A stretch of 64,000 nucleotides of DNA from Myotis daubentonii (Eukaryota; Chordata; Mammalia; Chiroptera; Vespertilionidae). The DNA is taken from contig NC_081842.1 in the NCBI RefSeq assembly GCF_963259705.1, positions 62,756,787 through 62,820,786 on the forward strand. Direction: 5' to 3'. The translations under genes were made by a program, and so were the position numbers. The notes under the pieces were generated by a model. That model had not been told where the DNA came from. It saw only the letters and a program-made list of their open reading frames with translations, and searched no databases. Shown here piece by piece: positions 55,136-64,000 of this stretch. Positions within the stretch are counted from its first letter, which is position 1. Each line of letters begins with the position of its first letter.

Positions 55136-57710
55136 TTAAAATATATTTTCCTTGTTGAAACTTTGCACAGGCAAACCTCCTAAATTTGAATGGGATAATT
55201 TTACTTTAAAACTGAAATCTTGCAGGAAACTTTTTGGATGGATTGCTTTCAAGCCCCCCTTTCTCTAATGCTCCCCATCCATGGCCAAACATCCCAAGTG
55301 GGATGGTTATCTTAAGTTAACAACTGAGACCTACATAATTTTTAGAATGAAGTCAAGAGAATGACCCAGCTTTACTAAAGCTTTTGGTCTGAGGCCTTTG
55401 TAATCGTTTCCTCATACAACTTGGGCCTAATTATGGTCGATTCATTTGGAGGGATAATAGACTTGATGAGACAAAGGCGCTGGACAGAGGCAACGCGATT
55501 GCTTTGTTCAAAGAAATTCTACAGTATGTATGCATTTAGTTCCTCTAGTATTTCCCCTTGACTTACCATTAAATAAGAGATTTGGGGTAACTTTCAAATC
55601 TGTTTTATGGACGGAATATACATCCATTCAGATTTGTACTTTCCAGTTTCCTCAGTGGTGTGGGTGTTCCCATTAATCACAAAATTACAATGAAGTGCTT
55701 CTCAGGCTACAGGTACCCAGCACAATGTAGAGTGCATTTTTGGCCATTATCCAGTTTATTTGGTCAATGTAGGCAGTCAATCTAGGTAATTGAGGACCCA
55801 AATTGGATTTTCTGGCCATAATTATCCCTGTTTGTCTGTACACATCCATCAAATTTATCAGATAATTGCCATATAGCTTCATTTTGTGCTGTCCTGACTC
55901 AGATTGGCTAAATGGGGATGAGGACTGGCCTGAGAATGAGGAGCCCTGGATCTGGTTTTGATTTTTGTCACTAGATGTTTGCCTGACCTTTGGACAAATG
56001 GCTCAACATCTCTGGATTTTCGTTTCTTTCTGGATTTGGACCTGTAAGGGTCTTGTAAAATCTGAGGTTGACTTCAAACTTCAATGACCTAGAACTGGAT
56101 TAAGTTTATATGCAATAAATGTACACTTAAAATGATTAATATGTTAAGAATTATGTTACTGCTTATTTATATTATGTTTTTAGGTTATTTTAGGAAATCA
56201 CAGAGCCCATCAGTCACTTCCAGAATGAATGACCTGATTTTGTGGACTCTGTGACTAAAAGAACTAAATGCCCCTTGTTTTAGTCATTAAGGTAACCAGA
56301 GAAGAGTGACCCTTTGATATCTGATCTATGGCTTAGCATTTGTCTATACTGTTTTAACTGAGGGCTTAGCAGAGTCAGCCCTGATGGTCTGGATTCCTCC
56401 CATGGTGTCCAAGATATCCAGGGGAAGGAAGGACAGCCCATACCGTTAAGCATCCTCACTTTTGCAACTCATAACCTGGTAAAAAGCAAATGCATGTGGC
56501 TTTCCCTCTGAGCCAAAAGTTGAGATCTTACATCCTGTATTTGCTTCCTGGATGGAATGAAAAGAAGAGGTGATCTGATCAAAATGTTACCTCAAGATAT
56601 GCACCAGAATTTTACATGCCAAGGGTGCAAAGCAGCTGAGCACTGCATCCCAGGAAGTGCAGTGAATCCTAAAGTTTAGTACAGGAATTAAAGTATGTAT
56701 TCATTAACTTGCCAGTGTCTTATAAATGACCTAAACTTAGAGTCTTGAGAACGCAGCTTGCTATGGGATTTAAAGGTAATGGTGTCATTTTCTCCCTCCC
56801 TAATCAATCCTTGCCCTTGCCATTTTCCATTTCTGTTGGCACCTGACCTCACCAGCCCTGACTACCTTGTTATTGCTTGCCTATTTCTTCATTTTCTTCA
56901 CTCCCAAATCTGAATAGCTTGTCCCTGATTGTCTCATCTCTGCTCTCTACCAGCTGTCAGCCTCTGAATGAACCCTTTTCATCCTGCACTTTCCACTGTC
57001 CACAGTTTTCTGCTCCAGCACTGTGAAATTCAGAACACAGTTATCTATGACTTAGAAATCATTCATTCCTGGAGGGGTGGCATTTTTTTATGCCCCAGTG
57101 GTTATTCATTTGGCCAAGGGCAATTAAAAGAGAAAGATGGGAGAGAAAGTGAAAGTATCAGGAGGTCTCTATACTAGTTTTCAGCTGCTCAGAAGAATTT
57201 AAACCCCCAAGAGAAGTGAGAATATTATGCGGCTTTGCATTTTTCCACCTCAACTCCACTGAAGACTTATAAACACAGTTATCCCCTATTTTATTCACAA
57301 GTCACACAAGATCCTCGGTATATCTGGATAGTTAATCTGATAGTGCAATCTGACATTATTGTTTATTATTTGATATAAAACCTGTTAGATATGTAAAAAT
57401 CAAGATATGCTGGTTGTGGCTTAGCTACATAGAAACATCAAAGCTCTTGCCTTATATTTAAAATATTTTGCTACCATTGTTATCACAATGAAACCACTGA
57501 CTCCAAAACAACTGATATTCTAAATATTAACATCAATAAAAGTTTCTAAATATTATAATAAAGAAAATAGCCATGATATTTTAATCAACAGTTATGGACA
57601 AGGACTAGAATATTATAGTTAGTTTAATTTTTCAATGAACTGTAGGTTAAATTAATGTCTATGTGGAAATAGCCTGGAATAAATTTGCCTCTGAATAGAA
57701 TTTAGGGTTA
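55136..57710. other. Unassigned DNA
   Basis: Around 2.6 kb without a gene or repeat I can name. Confidence 0.4.
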
Positions 57711-57714
57711 TAAT

Positions 57715-57872
57715 TTCCTCTGCAGTCCTCCTCATTCAAGTGCAGAATGCTGGGCTCCACTCCTAGTGTTTCTGAATAAATAAGTGTGAGATGGAATCCA
57801 AGAATTTTCATTTCTAACAAGTTTCCAGGTAATGCAGATGCTGTTGGTTTGAGGACTGTACTCAGACTGTTC
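57715..57872 (+). mobile_element. MER5A-like hAT-Charlie MITE
   Basis: GTGTTTCTGAATAAATAAGTG, CATTTCTAACAAGTTTCCAGGTAATGCAGATGCTG and TTGGTTTGAGGACTG are the MER5A interior and right end, in the opposite orientation to the copy at 3716. Confidence 0.75.
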
Positions 57873-58499
57873 TACAGCTATCCTGATATTTTATTCTAGT
57901 AGGTGTTACTTTGATATAACAGAATATTTATAGAGTTATTTACAGATCTTTATAATATTTTATTTATAAGATCATCTTCCTTTTCTAAAAATGATATTTG
58001 TTAAGCTAACATGCACTTTAAACAGTTGAGATTTTATTAAATTTAGAGAGTAAATGACATGGCCTATAAATGCTGAGGCCTGAGTCTTATTTCTTAAATT
58101 TGCCCTATTGTCATTGAGTTTACAGGTTGACTCTGGTGATGAGTCAGGTTTCCAAAGTCAGCATACACACAGATCACCTGATTACTGTCTGCAGCCCAGA
58201 GTGTTCTATTTTTTGCCTCCTGAACTTGATTTGTGCCTTTTTTTATTGTTCTTGTTCCCTGGGTACCAGTTCACCAGGAATCCTGTGTGCTTAGGGCCTT
58301 TATTCTCAATTTGAGTGGCTGTGGAACACAAGCTGATTAGAAATAACTTTTGAGGACCAAACTAGATTGGAAATATCTACAGAGCCTAAAAGTGCTTAGA
58401 AAAATATGACCTTAAACTAAACTATATTTTCCAGGGACAGCAAAAAGCATAAGTGATTAAAAAAATACACTACACAGTCATTTCTTGTTTTGACAGGCT
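57873..58499. other. Unassigned DNA
   Basis: Nothing recognised. Confidence 0.4.
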
Positions 58500-58850
58500 T
58501 TTATAAATCATTAAAAAACAGTATTTATTGTCATAGTCTGGCAACATTTCAGTTTTCGTGAAGCTAGCACTGGTACAGTACAGTAAGAACAGATGCTTTT
58601 TGCAAACTTGGGGTCATGGGCATTCTGGATCTTCTGGGACAAGTGAAGGCTTGAAAAGGCTGCTTGCACCTTAGGGATGCCTGGGGTGAAGGCTCAGACT
58701 TCTGGGTGACCCAGAGATACCTCCTGTACTGCAACATCTGTGCATGTCATTACATAGCCACCTGCCATCCTGGCACATTTCAAGAGTCCACACTGTCTGG
58801 ATTACTTTCTGGTAAAAATCAACCTACATACCGAGGCTGAGACTTCCCCA
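58500..58850 (-). other. Possible antisense 3'-terminal transcript fragment
   Basis: On the minus strand this GC-richer block (against AT-rich flanks) ends GACTATGACAATAAATACTG, with a canonical AATAAA near 58520 followed by a T-run and A-run. It contains partly open frames, for example MAGGYVMTCTDVAVQEVSLG, but I recognise no protein. It could be a processed-pseudogene tail, a 3' UTR exon or chance. Confidence 0.3.
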
Positions 58851-60808
58851 TCTAATTTTATAAATTATTTCTCCTTATCTGACATTGTTTTATTCTTAAC
58901 AAATCTATTAAGAATGGGATAATGGAACCATAAGGATAATGACAATAACTTTGCTCAGAGGAAAAAAGGAGAGTATGTTAGAAACAGACTATTTTAAATA
59001 GAAATTAAGTTCAACAAATGAGAATTCAGAAGGTATGCTATTCAGATTCCTTTTACTCATAGACTAATATAGCAGGATGAGAGCTTTACTGTTTTGTTGT
59101 TACTTTTTTTGTTTTTTAGTTCATGAACCATTCATTATCCCTTAACATAGAATAAATTAATCCAAAGGAAAAACAACTTTGTATACCTACTGAATATAGC
59201 ATTGCCATTTAAAACTGTATCATCACCTCAGGAGTCTCTTATGAATCTATTTGCTTAAGTGACTTTCATCAGTTCACCGATGTAATTTCTTTAAAATCTC
59301 ATCATCAAACATATGTTTCTTGAATGGTTCATATCTTAGCCTTAAAATGTAGTGTACTTTTCAGTTTTGGAGGAGGAATTGCTTTTCATTTCTATCAAAA
59401 TAAAGTCCTTGGCAAATGATTGACATAGTTACTGAAAATAATGGCAAGAGAATGAGCTAATGATGCACACCATTATTACTTTCCAACATCTTTCAGCCAG
59501 CAAGTTGCAAAGTCTAAATTCCAAGTCATGTGTTTTATCTGCAAATCCTGATTGCTTTACAGTATGTTAAGTGGATCTTTTATCACTGTCTGCAGGGAGC
59601 TTACAAACAAATGGGACAGAAAAAAAGTTGCACACACAAGTAAAAAATGAAAAGAATGATGCTAAAATGCCACATAAGAATAAACAATGTACATATATAT
59701 GAACCAACAACTGTATACTCATGATTCATATTTGCTATGTGGATTTATGACAGCTCACAGATTTTATTTTTGTCTTTTTGTTCTTGATAGAATATATGTT
59801 CCTTCCCTTTGAAAGTTTATTTGGTATATTTTGCTTATTTTCTGAAAATCACAACACACTTCATTATTTCTTGGGTCCATTTTCCAGATCCTTTTTCTTC
59901 TTGCAGTCTTCAAGGACACTACCAAGTCCTTAAGATTGCAGGTAAACAAATACTATATTATACCTCATATTCACAACAGATGACTAAAATATTTAGGAAG
60001 TTATTAGTATATACTAAACTATTTTGTACAAAATTGATGCTGGGAATTAATATGCATTATTTACACATGCAGAAAGATATACATATTCATTTCTCCTTAA
60101 TCCTCTCAATGTTTTATAAATATTATACTTAATCCATCAATAATACAGCATGCTTTCATTAATCCCAAGAAATAATTAGAAAACATTTATGGTAATGGTA
60201 ATATTACTTTGTGCAAATATAATACCAACCTATTAAACCCTTCAGGAAAATCACAGCTGAGGAGAATGTCAGATGCCCTGTCTGCTCTGAAATGGATAGT
60301 AGTCTGCTGATTTGATATTTAATAGAAAAGTATGCTAATTATGCAATATTTAAAAAGATCCATTAACACCTTGACCACCTTATATCTTAGCTAAGATAGA
60401 TCATCTTTAACATTGAATCTCACCTTATAAATTGTACATGTTGTAGTGATTCCTGTAATATATTCTAATTTCATATCCTTTAAAAAGTTATGTTCTATTA
60501 CATAGTTTTCAGTGATGGGTCAAGATTTTTCATTGAGGCATTGCCACTTGCCTTCACTGTTGGCTCATGAATACTGTCATACTAAACGACTTGTTCTGAT
60601 ATGTACTAGGAGCACAGTGAACCTGTTCATGTCGTACTAGTCTTAGAACATGTTTTTAAGTAGCCAATCAGTGACTTTGCAGCTATCTACATGGATTAAC
60701 ATAATGCTGGCAAATGACTTTGGGTGGTGAATGCACAATGCAATACACCATTGTCACCCAATAAATTTAATCAGAATTTTAAAATAAAGATATTCACACC
60801 AATCAAAG

Positions 60809-60811
<3 letters not shown>
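58851..60811. other. AT-rich unassigned DNA
   Basis: Open frames at 59764-60132 are in AT-rich DNA and have no domain. No repeat is named. Confidence 0.4.

Positions 60812-60862
<51 letters not shown>
60812..60862. repeat. (TA)n microsatellite
   Basis: About 25 TA units. Confidence 0.97.
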
Positions 60863-60865
<3 letters not shown>

Positions 60866-61191
60866 ATTTATATAATGTGGTATTTCTTGCATAGTTAGTA
60901 GTAGTAGTAGTATGTTTGAAACTACCAAGAGGATTATAGATTTTATATTGTGGATATGCTTCTGATCTCTTGAACCATTGACAATGATAATTGTAAAAGT
61001 TACTTTTTTGATTGATAGTTTTAATATCTGTAAAAATAATATCCATACAGTAGTTGGAAAGTTGAAATTACATAACCAATATGAAGCATTTAGTATACTG
61101 ATGATGGAAATATACCAGACCCTCTATAGATGTAAGGTTTTTATTCTGTTTATTTTCACCTATTTTCCTTCCTTTTATCAAGCTGAAATAT

Positions 61192-61202
61192 TTTTCTTTC
61201 TT

Positions 61203-61276
<74 letters not shown>

Positions 61277-61330
61277 TTCCTTCCTTCCTTCCTTCCTTCC
61301 TTCCTTCCTTCCTTCCTTCCTTCCTTCCTT
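61192..61330. repeat. (CTTT)n then (CTTC)n compound microsatellite
   Basis: A pure-pyrimidine + strand: CTTT units to about 61272, then CTTC units to 61330. Long Ser/Phe/Pro and Lys/Glu/Arg frames across it are artefacts. Confidence 0.97.
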
Positions 61331-61650
61331 TTTTGACTTATATCTCTTTTTAAGCACTGTCGCTCTGTTTAGGTTATGGTTACTCATATACATCTCTTTC
61401 TACCTCTTAAGGACAATAAACTGGGCTTATTACCCTGTAGTGCACTATGGGTAGCATCATGCATTTAAGAAAAACTTGGATCATATATATTTGTTGATAA
61501 TTAAATTTAACTTTTTAATTGAGCCAAATTAGTGAGTATTTCAGAGTCATTTTTCCTAGAGAAGATATTATCTCCTCTCTTACAATACCCAGTTAATCAT
61601 TGTAGTTTCTCTGCTTTCACATGTCTTGAGGGGGGAGTGGGGCTGCTGAG

Positions 61651-61691
<41 letters not shown>

Positions 61692-62139
61692 GGGAGGGAG
61701 GGAGAAGCAGCATCAAAGTCTGTCACTCTACTGGGCGAGGAGTGTAATTGGGGAATTTTTTCTACTATAGAAAGAATATTTTGTATGCTGGGACAACTGG
61801 AAGGAGAAATACCAATGTGAGAGATATGGAATCAAAACCTAGCAACTGAAATGAGCTAAAACACACAGAAACAGCAGGTGTAGGTGGGAGAATAGAGAAA
61901 CTTGTGAGGGTATTGAGCTTCTGAGGAAGGGCACTGCTAGTCTGGGATTTGGGAAAGATTTCCATGGTGAGGCCACAAAGAAGTTGGCCTTTATTATGAG
62001 AATGCAGTATTTAATACATTAACCTCCATGCTCAGAGGGAGGTGTGGTGAGGCTCTGGGTCTGCAGCCACACTGCCTAGTGTTCGGACATCTCGCGTTAT
62101 TACTTTCCAACCAAGTAGCTTCATAGCATGCTTCGTGTT
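61331..62139. other. Unassigned DNA with an (AC)n array
   Basis: (AC)17 occupies 61653-61686. No gene or other repeat is named. Confidence 0.5.
61653..61686. repeat. (AC)n microsatellite
   Basis: A perfect array followed by TCACAGGGAGGGAGGG. Confidence 0.96.
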
Positions 62140-62144
62140 TGCAG

Positions 62145-62270
62145 TGGGCTCAGCAATCATGTTTTATTAATTAATCCTTACAGCTTTGCTCTGGGCTACA
62201 TCTGTATTATTTTCCTCATTTTATAGACAAGAAGGCTGATGCATGGAGACATTCAGTATCCATATACAGG
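62145..62270 (+). repeat. MIR SINE
   Basis: TTATTAATTAATCCTTACAGC, TGTATTATTTTCCTCATTTTATAGACAAGAAGGCTGA match the MIR core (AATCCTCACAAC, TTATCCCCATTTTACAGATGAGGAAACTGA). Confidence 0.75.
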
Positions 62271-62747
62271 CAGAAAATTAAGACCTTAGATAAAGCAACA
62301 GGAGTTTCTTGTCCTTTGTCACCTTAAAAAATGAACCTGATATAGGCTATTCTGCCTTTCCCCTTCTTAAAATACATAAATACATTTCACCTTTTTTTTT
62401 TTGTCAACTTGACTACCTCTCAGACCCAGAATGATAAGAATAGGTAATCCCCTTTTTATTAAAGCAAAAGAAGAAAATAAGAAACAGACTACAAAACTGC
62501 TAAGAATATCCCATTAACCATCCAGGCAATCAAATTGTGGGGCACTGAAATCAGTATTAGCAACTGACGTCTGAAACTATCCAGCCATCCTTTCTGTCAC
62601 CCAGGGAACACGTGGGCAGTTCTGCCCACAGTGGAGGAAGTGGAGTGGGAGGGAGTGACAGCTCTGTGTGGATACTCTAGGGAAAAGGATGATGCAGTGT
62701 GTCTACTCTCCAGGAAAGAGGGGTGAGGTTTTAAGGAATTTTTATAA
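62271..62747. other. Unassigned DNA
   Basis: Nothing recognised. Confidence 0.4.
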
Positions 62748-62749
62748 TT

Positions 62750-62960
62750 TTCTTAAAAAATATGTTTTATTATTGGTTTTAGAAGAAGGGAGTGGGAGAG
62801 AAAAACGTCACTGTGAGAGGGTAACATCAATCTGCCCCTTGCATGCCCCCTTCTGGGGATCAAGCCAGCAACCTGAGCATGTGCCCTGTCCAGGAACCAC
62901 ACCTGTGACCTCTAGGTTCATGGATCAATGTTCAACCACTAAGCCACATGGTTTAGGGCT
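62750..62960 (-). mobile_element. tRNA-derived SINE (older type)
   Basis: The minus strand reads GCCCTAAACCATGTGGCTTA, GTGGTTGAACATTGATCCATG, GGTTGCTGGCTTGATCCC and a CAATAATAAAACATATTTTTT tail. It is a diverged relative of the copies at 19924 and 40847. Confidence 0.83.
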
Positions 62961-63234
62961 TAAGACAATTTTAAAGGAACTAAATCTATCAAAAATTCCC
63001 AACTTATTTTGTGAATGACCTCAAACATGACTGTGGATTTTATTCACCAATTTAACCTCTTCACTGCTTAACCTATCCTTACCACTTCCTGAAAGTCCAG
63101 CACAGTGCCATGAGATCTTCAAGTCCAGCCACCATTCCCATCAAATGGCCAATACACTGTTTTACCATTTGTGTGTAGATATTTATGTGCGCACACTTGG
63201 CTTTGAAATCTTGCATCACTTTATTTTTGTAAAT
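62961..63234. other. Unassigned DNA
   Basis: Nothing recognised. Confidence 0.4.
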
Positions 63235-63235
63235 A

Positions 63236-63562
63236 CACTTAACCATTGATAAACATGGGTTTGAACGATGTGGTTTCACTTATATGTGGGTTTTTATAAT
63301 GCATCCTGTAAATGTATTTCTCTTCCTTTTTATTTTCTTAATAACATTCTTACTCCCGTTTACTTCATTGTAAGAATAAAGTATATAATACATATAGCAT
63401 ACAAAATATGTGTTAATTGATTATTTCTGTTATCTATAATTCCCATCAACAGTAGGCTGTTAGTAGCTAAATTTTTGGAGAGTCAACACTATATGCATAT
63501 TTTTCTATGCTGTGCGAGGGGGCAGTGACCCTAATCCCTGCATTGTCCAGGAATCAGCTGTA
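63236..63562 (+). mobile_element. Tigger-type DNA transposon remnant
   Basis: The left end AACCATTGATAAACATGGGTTTGAACG and right end CCCTGCATTGTCCAGGAATCAGCTG recall the Tigger termini (CAACCCTTGAACAACACGGG, and the same in reverse). The interior matches too: TTCATTGTAAGAATAAAGTATATAATACAT and CAACAGTAGGCTGTTAGTAG. It has no transposase. Confidence 0.75.
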
Positions 63563-64000
63563 TTTCTATTTTTGTCTTCATACTTGAAAACACCCCTTTT
63601 TGAGGTAAAAGGTGCCCTATACTCATTTATATTCTCATTCACATCTAGCACAGCAGGTGGTCTTGTGTAATTTCGAGGTAGCTATGAGGATTAAAAAAGA
63701 AACCCTATTAATACTTTTCCTTCTAATTCTTTGAGTTAGGGGTGTGAGAGAAAAGGAGAAACCCCCACTCTCCACCCATGTTTTCAACTTTTAATAAAGT
63801 CTTTTAGTTTTAGCACTGGTGATAGATAAGTAGATTGAAAAGAGGGGTAAGAGTTTGCATCAGTAGAGGAAACATTCTATGATATCCAACCTATTCATTT
63901 CTTTGACAAATGGGCAAATTTTGGATAAATAAAAACTACAGATAAAAATCAAAATGTTATGCCAGTGTGCTTTCATGGCGTGGTCCCGGAGTGTCTGTCA
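63563..64000. other. Unassigned DNA to window end
   Basis: Nothing recognised. Confidence 0.4.

Noticed and set aside
61178..61454. 158-codon frame with a serine/phenylalanine/proline-rich core
   Set aside because: It is driven by the (CTTT)n(CTTC)n array.
1..64000. CRISPR arrays, operons or bacterial features
   Set aside because: The sequence is a mammalian nuclear repeat landscape; the only regular arrays are microsatellites and two Helitron minisatellites.

Overview
This is about 64 kb of repeat-dense mammalian nuclear DNA with no intact protein-coding gene that I can support. It is most likely intergenic or deep-intronic sequence of a vesper bat (Vespertilionidae). Three things point there. 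Ten non-autonomous rolling-circle Helitrons of the bat Helibat type start with TCCTATATAATAAAAG-like termini, end in a short GTGCAC hairpin plus CTAG, and sit in A|T target sites. There are many tRNA-derived VES-type SINEs (head CCCTAACCGGTTTGGCTCAG). There are also lineage-specific hAT and mariner MITEs. Family names come from memory of consensus sequences; no database search was run.

Layout. 1-4345: ancient repeats (L1, MIR, MER5A), a ~450-bp composite microsatellite and one VES SINE with a clean target duplication. 4346-6783: a 2.3-kb Helitron carrying an intronless, poly(A)-tailed, frame-disrupted copy of TFPT plus an MLT1 fragment, abutted without a gap by a 141-bp Helitron. 6784-16490: L2, MIR and AT-rich unique DNA, with Helitrons at 12067-12523 (a hAT MITE inside its 5' end) and 13990-14217. 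16497-20142: an inverted (twin-primed) L1, an L2 and three SINEs. 21921-23952: an old Tigger transposon holding two tandem Helitrons, a hAT inside one of them, and a separate mariner MITE. 24031-33800: SINEs, a Helitron, L1, L3/CR1 and L2 remnants. 33831-36658: a second twin-primed L1 carrying two SINEs. 38900-43470: MIR, a Helitron, a SINE, and an L2 with a Tigger-like MITE. 45046-47106: a HAL1-like (half-L1) element. 47852-49331: two more Helitrons, one with a 60-bp minisatellite. 51716-64000: a hAT MITE, VES SINEs, MIRs, MER5A and Charlie elements, microsatellites and a Tigger-type element at the right edge.

No operon-like or cooperating gene system is present. The most interesting material is in the Helitrons: the captured TFPT retrocopy with a promoter-like ETS/ZNF143-type motif upstream, head-to-tail tandem insertions with a reconstructable empty site, and CTCF-core-like motifs, in two copies arranged as an inverted pair.
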